Of a DNA stretch of 8,961 bases, positions 1 through 5,926 are shown piece by piece (within the stretch, counting starts at the first letter, position 1; every line of letters begins with the position of its first letter). The notes beneath the pieces were generated by a model that made no database searches, was not told the DNA's origin, and saw nothing but the letters and a program-made list of their open reading frames with translations. This DNA is from Planctomycetota bacterium (GTDB lineage Bacteria; Planctomycetota; PUPC01; DSUN01). The translations under genes and the position numbers were made by a program. The stretch is from contig DAOOIT010000119.1 in NCBI GenBank assembly GCA_035384565.1, positions 1 through 8,961 of the forward strand, written 5' to 3'.

Positions 1-265
1 GGCGAAAGGATAGCCAAACGAGTAGCGACAGGCCGCCGCACCGGTTCTTTGACAAGACGAAGCCTGATACGTGATGCGTGATGCGTGAGAAGAGAAGACC
101 GGCAGGTGTTCTTCTCTGGTCACGCGTCACGCGTCACGGGTCATGCCTGGCCTGCCCGCATCGCAAGGTGCGGGGGGGATGGTGCGCCACGAGCGCGGCA
201 GGGGTTACCTGCTGGCCGCGAATCGGTAACGGCCCGAGGCGACCTCGACGATGGCGCACGCGGGG
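1..265. other. Non-coding left edge, no supported gene
   Basis: I find no convincing coding region here. Plus-strand frames open at the left edge end within 81 bp, and their short peptides resemble nothing I know. A TTGACA hexamer at 49-54 has no convincing -10 box at normal spacing. The stretch lies downstream of the minus-strand GH51-like/cyclase unit. It holds a long hairpin (62-146), a small stem CCCGCA/TGCGGG (155-160 with 169-174), a run of seven G (172-178) and a weak 6-bp repeat GTTACC/GGTAAC (204-209 with 225-230). None of these is followed by a T-run on either strand, so I do not call an intrinsic terminator. Confidence 0.6.
62..146. repeat. Long imperfect hairpin with tandem heptamer arms
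   Basis: Positions 71-97 pair with 111-137 over 27 nt. There are two T-G wobbles (75/133 and 82/126) and one 2-nt internal mismatch (89-90 against 118-119). Weaker pairing continues outward to about 62/146. The apical loop is about 11 nt (99-109). The left arm contains GTGATGC twice plus GTGA, and the right arm contains the matching GTCACGC-type heptamers, so the arms are tandem repeats as well as inverted ones. It could be a REP/MITE-like mobile palindrome or a 3' stabilising hairpin for the minus-strand operon ending at 266. No T-tract follows it. The pairing is directly visible; any function is inference. Confidence 0.75.
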
Positions 266-910
266 TCAGATTTCCTCGATGGCAATGGCCCGGGCGGGGG
301 CGCTGTCAATCTGGGCGCACTTGAAGGGCAGGGCCATGAAGAAGAACTCTCGGCGGCGCAGCGCGGCGAGATTGTCGAGGAACTCGACGAGGCAGGCGTC
401 GCGGCTCATCAGGATGTCGTGGAGCGCCCGCGCGGCCGTGATGGTGGCGCCGAGCGAGAAGTCGGTGCCGATGCCCAGCAGCTTCACCTCGCGGTCGCGC
501 AGCCAGACGGCGGCCTCGGGGGTGAGGCAGGGGGAGGGGCCGGGGCGGGGGTCGCTGTTGCGGCACAGGACGATGTCGCCCGGCTGAATGAGGCTGCCGA
601 GGCACTTGTCGAGGAACGGGCCGCCGATCTCCTGGGCCTGGGCGGCGTCGGCCACGTCGAGCAGCACGGCGCGGCCGTAGAAGGTGTCGAGGGGCAGTTC
701 CGTGACGTCCCTGCCGCCGGGATAGAAGTGGGCGGGGCTTTCGACGTGGGTGCCGACGTGGGTGTGGGTGCGGATGATGTCGAACTTATAGGCGTTGTCG
801 CCGAGGCGCCCCCGCTGGATGACATAGGGCCGGTCCTGGGTGCCGGGCGGCACGACCTGGTAGGAGAGGTCCACCACGCGGTACTTGCCCGAGTCAATGC
901 GGAAGACCAT
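266..910 (-). CDS. Cyclase-family (PF04199) metal-dependent hydrolase
   Basis: A 214-residue protein of the cyclase/kynurenine-formamidase-like family, a cytosolic fold that usually hydrolyses amide or cyclic substrates using a divalent metal. The signature is H51-x-G-T-H55-x-E57-x-P-x-H61-F62. The family usually has Asp where this protein has Glu57. Further family features are GIGTDFS (near 136-142), a late LVEFLDNL (164-171) and an ending like ALPFK...D-S-x-x-RAIAI. Length is normal. I chose ATG at 910 because AGGAG lies 7-8 nt upstream; the alternative ATG at 916 overlaps the upstream TGA as ATGA but would sit almost on the Shine-Dalgarno. It follows the GH51-like gene by 2 nt, so translational coupling is likely. 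There is no signal peptide. The substrate cannot be told from sequence; kynurenine formamidase is possible but unsupported by neighbours. Confidence 0.85.
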   Translation of the reverse strand: MVFRIDSGKYRVVDLSYQVVPPGTQDRPYVIQRGRLGDNAYKFDIIRTHTHVGTHVESPAHFYPGGRDVTELPLDTFYGRAVLLDVADAAQAQEIGGPFLDKCLGSLIQPGDIVLCRNSDPRPGPSPCLTPEAAVWLRDREVKLLGIGTDFSLGATITAARALHDILMSRDACLVEFLDNLAALRRREFFFMALPFKCAQIDSAPARAIAIEEI

Positions 911-912
911 GG

Positions 913-3255
913 TCATTCTCCTGAAAGCTCGACGACAACGACGTGGATCGGCTGCCCCGCCTTGAGGGAGAGGCGGAGTTCGTCCCCCTGCACGCTCAGT
1001 TCGCTCTCCTGCGCTGCCCCAGTGCCGAGGGCATAGTGACGTGCCGTGGGGGCGAGGCGGCGGGCGCCGAGGCCGAGCAGCTTGAGGCGAGCCACGGCGT
1101 CGCTCTCGGCCGGGTGCGCGATGCGGATGACGAGCTTCTGGCGGCTCAGCCCCGCAACCAGGTCGAGAGCGCCACCGGCGGGGTTCTCGATGTGAAGCGT
1201 TTGTTCGAGAGGATGGGCGCGTGCAAGGGCCCAGGCGGCCCTCACGGAGGGGAGTTCGGCCGCAGGGAAAAAGAGGCTGGCCAGGGCGCCCGGGCCCCCC
1301 GAACGCGTGAGGGCGTTGAGCAGCGCGCCAAACGGGTAGGCGGAGGACGAGGCGTCGGGCGCGGGACAGACGTCCAGGAGGGCCAGGTGCAGGCCCTGGT
1401 CTCTGAGGCTGCCTGCGGTGCGCTCGAGGGCGGTCCAGGTCGCGGACTGGTCTGCTGCGGCCGCCGGCCATCGGAGCGGCTTGGCGATGTGCGCGACCAT
1501 GGGGCCGGCAGCCTTCGCCTCCCGGGCATCCGCCGCGCAGTCTGCGAGGGGCGGGCTGCCGACGGCGATGAGTTCCGGGGCGGGCAGGAACCCGCGCAAC
1601 TCTCTGGCCAGTTCGGCGAGCATCACCGCGTAGTCCTGGGCGTCGGGTTCCGCCATCCGTTCGCCGCCCACGAGCCAGCGCCGGACGCCGTAGGGCTCGG
1701 GGTGGCCGTTGGCCGCTCGCTCCTTGCCCAGGGGCGAGGCGGCCTCGCCGTTGCAGTAGTTGATCCAGTCGAGGGTGCAGAGGGGTCCGAGGTACGGGTT
1801 GAGCACGAGGAGCGGCTCGGCCCCGAGTTCGCGGCAGAGGCTGAGGAACTCGTCGGTGCCGAAGTCGGTGCCGCAGGGCTCGAAGGTCGGCTGCTGGCCG
1901 CCCGTGAGAGTGGCAGCGGGGCGCAGGTCCACGGGGCCGATGCCTCGCCGCCAGTGGTACTGGTTGGCGCCCGGGCCCGCGGGCCAGCACAGGAAGGCGG
2001 GACGCAAGGTGCGCAGGCTGGCCACGACGTCGCTGCGCAGCCCCCACGGGCTGCGGGCGGCTTCGGGGATGAGCGACACCTGATCGAAGAGCACGGTCGC
2101 CGTGCCGGCCACGGTGATGCAGAAGTCGGCCTGCGGGTCCGAGGTGTTGGGCTTGAGCACGAACTCGCGCGGCTCCCAGATGCCGGCGGCGGGGCCGGTG
2201 AGTTCCTCGGAGGCGTAGAGGGCGCCCTCGCGGCTCCGGAGCGAGACGGCTATGACGGCTTTGCCGGTGCCGCGCAGGTGGAGTCGGCCGCGGTAAGTGG
2301 CGCCCGCGGTGACCGGGATGCGCCTCTGGCGGATGCCCGCGTCGCCCCCCTGGTAGGCATCCACTCGAACGCCCTGCGAGAAGTGGCTGTTGAAGGGGTA
2401 GAGGGCCTCCCAGTGGAACGCGACCTTGTTCCCCTCGGCCCGGAGGGGTTCCCAGTCGGCGGCCAGGGTGTCGAGTTTCGACTTGGCGGGGTTGTCCAGG
2501 AGGAAGAGGGGCACGTCCTTCGGCTCGTAGACCGCGAGGTCGAGGTACTCCGCCGTGGAGCGGCTGGCCCCCAGGCCCACCCCGCCCCAGGGGAAGCGCG
2601 CGTCGCCCACGTGGTGGACCAGGCGCCCGTCGAGCGAGCACTGAAGCACCCCGCGCCGCAGGGTCACGTCAATGCGATAGCAGCGGCCGGTCTCGATGCG
2701 TCCGGGCACTGGCGGGGCGAGCGGCCTGGGGATTCCGGCGCCGACGGACTCGAGGACGTGCTGCCGGTTGCCGTGGGCGCCGAGGGTCCAGCGGACGTGG
2801 TTGTGGCTGTCCTGCACGTCGAAGAGAATGGAGAGGCCGTCCGGGCCGTCAATCTTGCGGCCGAGCAGGGTGAGCCGGTAGGCATTCCAGTTGCGTCGCC
2901 GCAGGATGACGAGCGGCTCGTCGAGCGTGCGGTCGGCCCGCACGATGGCATGGCGGCCGCCGAATTCGAAGAGTTGCCAGCCGCGCGCCTGGTTCCAACC
3001 TTCGGGCATCGCCTTCGGCCCGACCCAGGCCACCTTCTCGAAGCTGCGGTTGCGCAGCAGCTCGGGCAGCAGGGCATCGGCCCCGGGCGTGCCCGGCGCG
3101 GGCAGCGAGCAGCCGAAGAGCAGCGGCGAGACCTTGTTCTCGGGACGGTCCACGTGGATGGTGACCAGCGGCGGCGGCTGAGGCGACCCGGCGCCGCCGG
3201 GCGCCACGGCGCCGGCCAGCACAAACACGGCAAGTGAGACAGCACACCTAGGCAT
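913..3255 (-). CDS. Secreted GH51/alpha-L-arabinofuranosidase-like protein
   Basis: A 780-residue protein with a signal peptide (about 1-23; hydrophobic AVFVLAGAVA then an Ala/Gly-rich cleavage region). The N-terminal signature SPLLFGCSL...LLRNRSFE (43-73) is typical of GH51-type enzymes. A LamG/concanavalin-like insert follows (about 100-245), then a CBM4/9-like beta-sandwich ending LFDQVSLIP (389-397), then a TIM-barrel part: GLRSDV (405-410), GTDEFLSL near 466-473, YCNG (500-503), and RAANGHPEPYGVRRW (513-527). GH51 members cleave terminal arabinofuranosyl residues from plant polysaccharides. Key residues differ here: the usual W-E-I-G-N-E is WLVGGE (527-532), keeping Glu532 but losing Asn; the nucleophile region reads LALLDVC (624-630), with Asp628 where Glu is expected; and the usual RFPGG reads CWPAG (423-427). 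Activity is therefore doubtful. The ATG at 3255 is preceded only by a weak G-rich Shine-Dalgarno. First gene of a two-gene unit with the cyclase. Confidence 0.8.
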   Translation of the reverse strand: MPRCAVSLAVFVLAGAVAPGGAGSPQPPPLVTIHVDRPENKVSPLLFGCSLPAPGTPGADALLPELLRNRSFEKVAWVGPKAMPEGWNQARGWQLFEFGGRHAIVRADRTLDEPLVILRRRNWNAYRLTLLGRKIDGPDGLSILFDVQDSHNHVRWTLGAHGNRQHVLESVGAGIPRPLAPPVPGRIETGRCYRIDVTLRRGVLQCSLDGRLVHHVGDARFPWGGVGLGASRSTAEYLDLAVYEPKDVPLFLLDNPAKSKLDTLAADWEPLRAEGNKVAFHWEALYPFNSHFSQGVRVDAYQGGDAGIRQRRIPVTAGATYRGRLHLRGTGKAVIAVSLRSREGALYASEELTGPAAGIWEPREFVLKPNTSDPQADFCITVAGTATVLFDQVSLIPEAARSPWGLRSDVVASLRTLRPAFLCWPAGPGANQYHWRRGIGPVDLRPAATLTGGQQPTFEPCGTDFGTDEFLSLCRELGAEPLLVLNPYLGPLCTLDWINYCNGEAASPLGKERAANGHPEPYGVRRWLVGGERMAEPDAQDYAVMLAELARELRGFLPAPELIAVGSPPLADCAADAREAKAAGPMVAHIAKPLRWPAAAADQSATWTALERTAGSLRDQGLHLALLDVCPAPDASSSAYPFGALLNALTRSGGPGALASLFFPAAELPSVRAAWALARAHPLEQTLHIENPAGGALDLVAGLSRQKLVIRIAHPAESDAVARLKLLGLGARRLAPTARHYALGTGAAQESELSVQGDELRLSLKAGQPIHVVVVELSGE

Positions 3256-3292
3256 CGAGGCCCCGATTGCGGCGATAGCGTTGCTCGCGCCG

Positions 3293-3317
3293 GGCGATGC
3301 CGTATTCTATCATCGCC
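3293..3317. promoter_or_regulatory. Inverted repeat spanning a -10 box (candidate operator)
   Basis: GGCGATG (3293-3299) and CATCGCC (3311-3317) form a perfect 7-bp inverted repeat with an 11-nt spacer. The spacer contains the predicted -10 box of the GH51-like gene (3304-3309). Most of the repeat is upstream of the expected start of transcription, so it would act as DNA rather than as an RNA hairpin. Binding by a dimeric repressor is inference. Confidence 0.4.
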
Positions 3318-3333
3318 TCGCGCCTCCGCGCAA
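3304..3333 (-). promoter_or_regulatory. Predicted sigma70 promoter of the GH51-like/cyclase unit
   Basis: Read on the minus strand, TTGCGC (3328-3333) and TAGAAT (3304-3309; 5 of 6 consensus) are separated by 18 bp. The expected start site is near 3297, about 40 nt before the ATG. It lies back to back with a plus-strand promoter. The -35 is weak (4 of 6); the -10 is good. Confidence 0.5.
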
Positions 3334-3341
3334 GAGGCGCG
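3319..3341. promoter_or_regulatory. Inverted repeat overlapping a -35 box
   Basis: CGCGCCTC (3319-3326) and GAGGCGCG (3334-3341) are perfect inverted copies with a 7-nt spacer. The predicted -35 of the minus-strand promoter (3328-3333) falls in the spacer. It lies just upstream of the plus-strand -35 at 3355, so one factor could affect both directions. GC-rich sequence makes chance repeats fairly likely. Confidence 0.35.
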
Positions 3342-3354
3342 GGGAACATGGGGC

Positions 3355-3384
3355 TTGACGCCACGATCGCTCATCTGCTAACAT
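3355..3384 (+). promoter_or_regulatory. Predicted extended -10 promoter of the MBL/YkgJ pair
   Basis: TTGACG (3355-3360) is followed after 18 bp by TAACAT (3379-3384). A TG dinucleotide at 3376-3377 makes an extended -10, TGCTAACAT. The expected start is near 3391, giving a leader of about 48 nt. An AGGAGG at 3391-3396 has no start codon at useful spacing. Confidence 0.55.
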
Positions 3385-3438
3385 ACAGGCAGGAGGCGGG
3401 AGCACTGGGAAGTCCACCCCGTTGGCGGAGGCGTGGCA

Positions 3439-4416
3439 GTGAGCGTTCAAGAGCTGGATCTGGTAGCAACGTTCCTCGACGTGGGGCACGGCGACGCTAT
3501 CGTGTTGCGCTTCCGTGAGGGCCACCAGGTGCGGACCGTGGTGGTGGACGGCGGCGGCCCGGCTCACGCGGGACGCCTCCTCTCCTACCTCCAGCGCTGC
3601 GGCACCGAGGTGGTGGACCTGATGGTGGCCACTCACGTGGACCGGCACCATATTGCCGGGCTGCTGCCCGTCGCCGAGGCCGAGCAGATCAAGATCGAGT
3701 GTTTTCTCGGTCCGGCGTGCGAATCCACGCAGCCCTCGGTGGCCGGCTTGCGGCTCCCGGACGAGCGGGCCTATCAGCGCCTGTTCTCGCGCATCCACAG
3801 CCGTGTGCGCCCCGAGCGCATTCTCAGCCCGGTGCGCGGAATGCCGCTGCCCCCGCTCTTTGGCGAGGCCACGATTACCGTCCTCCACCCGGGCACGACC
3901 AACCTGCTGCGCGCCGCGCCGCAGGATGCGCCCGCCCGGCGGCCCCAGGACCTGGTCGTGGAACAGAATGAGCTCTCGCTGGTCCTGCACATCGAGGCGC
4001 ACGGCATCCGCCTCCTGCTGGGCGGCGATGCGCAGGCGACCTTCTGGACCGCGGCAGCGGCGGAGCGCACGATGAGCCGGTACCTCGACGTCAACATCCT
4101 CAAGGTGCCGCATTACGGCCGCCCCACGGGCCTCCCCGCCGCCCTCGCCCTCAGCGGAGCCGTCTGCACGGAATACGCCGTCTTCTCCCTCAGCGCGAAG
4201 CTGGACAAGGTGCCCGCGCCCGACCTCGTGCGCGCGTTCCGCGAGACACCCACCGAGGTCCTCTGCACCGAGCACGCAGTGCACCCTCCCTTCTGCGCCA
4301 ACCCGTACTGCCACGCGGCCGTGTCGGGGCAGGACATTGTCTTCTGCCGCTGCCGCGGCGACTCGTCGTACTCCACGAGCGCCGAGCACTGCCCGGCCAG
4401 TGCGGAGCCGGCATGA
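3439..4416 (+). CDS. ComEC/Rec2-like metallo-beta-lactamase-fold protein
   Basis: A protein of about 325 residues with the MBL fold seen in the hydrolase domain of ComEC and in stand-alone relatives. Visible motifs are FLDVGHGDA (12-20), a following beta-strand plus DGGG, THVDRHHIAG (65-74), NELSLVL (about 177-183), LLLGGDA (192-198) and LKVPHYGR (221-228). These match the family pattern LDVGQGDA / SHPDxDHxGG / NxxS / LLxGD / VxHHGS. The central metal motif has His70 where Asp of the usual DH pair stands, and HH of the last motif is HY. The C-terminal part is rich in Cys and His (CTEH, then several more Cys), possibly an extra metal site. I chose GTG at 3439 because GGAGG (3427-3431) is 7 nt upstream; GTG at 3433 would be only 1 nt away. 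No signal peptide and no ComEC membrane domain. It overlaps the next gene by ATGA. Substrate unknown (nuclease-like or small-molecule hydrolase). Confidence 0.75.
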   Translation: MSVQELDLVATFLDVGHGDAIVLRFREGHQVRTVVVDGGGPAHAGRLLSYLQRCGTEVVDLMVATHVDRHHIAGLLPVAEAEQIKIECFLGPACESTQPSVAGLRLPDERAYQRLFSRIHSRVRPERILSPVRGMPLPPLFGEATITVLHPGTTNLLRAAPQDAPARRPQDLVVEQNELSLVLHIEAHGIRLLLGGDAQATFWTAAAAERTMSRYLDVNILKVPHYGRPTGLPAALALSGAVCTEYAVFSLSAKLDKVPAPDLVRAFRETPTEVLCTEHAVHPPFCANPYCHAAVSGQDIVFCRCRGDSSYSTSAEHCPASAEPA

Positions 4417-4895
4417 ACCGCCCCACGCCGCAGACGGCTTCCGCCGCTGGCCCGAGCCGCGAGGCGTCGGACCGCGCCCTGGAGGCCCTCGGTGCGGTGT
4501 ATGCCGATCTGGACGCTCTGCTGGCAACCCTTCCGGTCGCCTGCCAGGCGTGCGGGCGCTGTTGCGATTTCGTGAGGAACGACTACCGCCTCTATGCCAG
4601 CCTCATCGAGCGGCTGCCCGTTCTGCGGTTCGCCGGGCCGCCGCGGCTCACGGCCGCGGGCCACTGCGGCTTCCTGGCGGGCGGCCGGTGCTCGGTGCAC
4701 CGCTGGCGGCCGCTGAGCTGCCGGGTGTTCTTCTGTGCGCCGGAGCACAAGGCGCGCGAGCAGGAGCTCTACCACGCCTTCCAGCAGCGGCTGCGCGCTG
4801 CCACAGACCGCCTCGGCCTGGAGTGGGACTATGCTCCGTTCTTCGCCGGGCAAGCGGGCGGGCCGGCAGGCGGTCAGAACTCCGTCTTGCCGTAA
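4413..4895 (+). CDS. YkgJ-family cysteine-cluster protein
   Basis: A 160-residue protein with the Cys pattern of the YkgJ/CxxCxxCC family (PF03692): C44-x2-C47-x2-C50-C51, then C85, C93, C103 and C108 in the context CGFL...GRCSVHRWRPLSCRVFFC. The family is thought to bind zinc or an iron-sulfur cluster; its biochemical role is poorly known. Length and Cys spacing look normal and complete. The ATG at 4413 overlaps the TGA of the MBL gene (ATGA), with GGAG 5 nt upstream, so the pair is translationally coupled and shares the promoter at 3355-3384. Its last 22 bp overlap the 3' end of the convergent RAYT-like gene, leaving no room for a terminator between them. Confidence 0.85.
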   Translation: MNRPTPQTASAAGPSREASDRALEALGAVYADLDALLATLPVACQACGRCCDFVRNDYRLYASLIERLPVLRFAGPPRLTAAGHCGFLAGGRCSVHRWRPLSCRVFFCAPEHKAREQELYHAFQQRLRAATDRLGLEWDYAPFFAGQAGGPAGGQNSVLP

Positions 4896-5341
4896 CGCCG
4901 GAAGTAGAAGCCCGCGCTCGAGTACGCGTAGTCCTCGGCCCTCTGCACGATGCCGCACAGGACGGGCTTGTGGTGGATGTAGTTCAGCTTCTCGAAGCGC
5001 GCGCGGGCGCTGTAGATGACGAGGACATCGGTCTCGTCCTCCCAGAGCGGCTGCCCATCGTCGGGCAGCTCGAGGAAGCGTTCCGCGGCCCGGTTGATGG
5101 CGCGGATCGTGTCGGCGATGGCCGCGCTGGACGGGCCGCCGCCGAACAGCACGTGGTAGTGGTCGGGCAGCACCACGTAGCCGTACTTCTTGAAGCCGCG
5201 CTCGCGGCGCATCCCCTCGATGAGCTCCACCAGCGTGGCCGCGCTCTTGTCCTCGTGGAACACGCGGCGGCAGTTGAACGTGCGCACGGTCACGAAGTAG
5301 CTGACCTGCTCCTCGCCCGGCTGTTCGTCATGCGCCGCCAT
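4874..5341 (-). CDS. RAYT/IS200-like HUH (Y1) transposase-family protein
   Basis: A 155-residue protein of the REP-associated tyrosine transposase type (Y1_Tnp, PF01797). The start of the fold reads SYFVTVRTFNCRRVF (14-28). The HUH metal motif is VVLPDHYHVLF (56-66; His61 and His63). The later YIHHKPVLCGIV (121-132) and EDYAYSS match the family's YIxxNPVxAGLV...YxWSS; Tyr121 is the likely nucleophile by analogy. The usual Asn of NPV is Lys125. RAYTs act on REP palindromes as single-stranded DNA. The frame is intact and near normal length. ATG at 5341 has AAGG 6 nt upstream. It follows the zinc-ribbon membrane protein gene by 11 nt and has no flanking terminal repeats I can see, so it looks like a resident operon gene. 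Active or domesticated cannot be decided from sequence alone. Confidence 0.8.
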   Translation of the reverse strand: MAAHDEQPGEEQVSYFVTVRTFNCRRVFHEDKSAATLVELIEGMRRERGFKKYGYVVLPDHYHVLFGGGPSSAAIADTIRAINRAAERFLELPDDGQPLWEDETDVLVIYSARARFEKLNYIHHKPVLCGIVQRAEDYAYSSAGFYFRRYGKTEF

Positions 5342-5352
5342 GCTCCGCCTTC

Positions 5353-5901
5353 CTACACCGAGCGGGCGCGCCCCTGCATCGCCAGCGCCACGCCGAAGGC
5401 CAGCGCGCCGCCGATGATCAGAGTGGGCGCCCACGCCTCGTAGAACTGGAACTCGCGCCAGGCCGCCACATCGTAGCCCACCTGCTCCCCGAGCCGCTCG
5501 AGGAAGAAGAGCGACACGCCGGCCATCATGGCGGTCACGCCCACCAGGATGCCGTTGTTCTGCGTCGTGCGGGCCGCCAGGGCGATGCACCCCACGGTGA
5601 TCAGCCACAGCACGATGGAGCCGCCGAAGCCCGCCACCCAGCTCCCCTTGCTGGACCCGAAGCCGTAGCCCACGGTCACGCACCACACGGTGCCCGCGAT
5701 GCAGGCGACCAGCAACACGAGGCGCCCCGTCTGCCAGTTCTCGCGGGTGCGCGGGTCGAACAGATGCGGCCCGTAGCGCATCAGCTTCTTGCACTTCGCG
5801 CACTTCACCCGCTCGCCAGGGCGCAGTTCCGAGGCATCAATCACCCGCCCGCAGCCCGGGCACCGGAAGCGGTGGCTCGCCATGTCGAAGAAAGGGTCCA
5901 C
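5353..5901 (-). CDS. Zinc-ribbon membrane protein, unknown function
   Basis: A protein of about 182 residues. It opens with a short zinc ribbon, C14-x2-C17...C34-x2-C37 (CPGCGR and CAKCKK), followed by a linker and four hydrophobic segments at roughly 60-80, 85-110, 116-134 and 157-175, with a short basic tail GRARSV. The ribbon is probably cytoplasmic with the helices in the inner membrane. I prefer GTG at 5901 because AGGAAG (5908-5913 on this strand) lies 6 nt upstream. The internal ATG at 5883 gives 176 residues but has no visible Shine-Dalgarno. It sits 25 nt after the methyltransferase gene and 11 nt before the RAYT gene, so the three are probably one operon. I recognise no named family beyond the zinc-ribbon-plus-TM architecture common in Planctomycetota-like genomes. 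Confidence 0.75.
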   Translation of the reverse strand: MDPFFDMASHRFRCPGCGRVIDASELRPGERVKCAKCKKLMRYGPHLFDPRTRENWQTGRLVLLVACIAGTVWCVTVGYGFGSSKGSWVAGFGGSIVLWLITVGCIALAARTTQNNGILVGVTAMMAGVSLFFLERLGEQVGYDVAAWREFQFYEAWAPTLIIGGALAFGVALAMQGRARSV

Positions 5902-5926
5902 TGCCGGCTTCCTGTCTCGCCGCGCT

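Noticed and set aside
62..146. The tandem heptamers as a CRISPR array
   Set aside because: The repeats are 7 nt, directly adjacent and without spacers, and are arranged as a palindrome. No cas gene is present.
155..174. Stem CCCGCA/TGCGGG as a terminator of the cyclase unit
   Set aside because: The stem is only 6 bp and no T-run follows it on the minus strand, so it does not meet an intrinsic terminator pattern.
201..268. A short minus-strand reading frame after the cyclase stop (possible frameshifted extension)
   Set aside because: The cyclase already ends at the place normal for its family, and the extra peptide has no start codon or recognisable motif.
266..2641. A 791-codon minus-strand frame running through the GH51-like gene into the cyclase
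   Set aside because: Only the last 214 residues (from 910) show family motifs. The upstream part is Arg/Pro/Gly-rich shadow of the GH51-like frame, so I do not read it as a fusion.
943..3237. A 764-codon plus-strand open frame opposite the GH51-like gene
   Set aside because: Its translation has no recognisable domain, it mirrors the real gene almost end to end, and long antisense frames are expected in high-GC DNA.
3310..4527. A 405-codon minus-strand frame opposite the MBL gene
   Set aside because: The plus strand shows clear MBL motifs and a Shine-Dalgarno; the antisense product is low-complexity and unrecognised.
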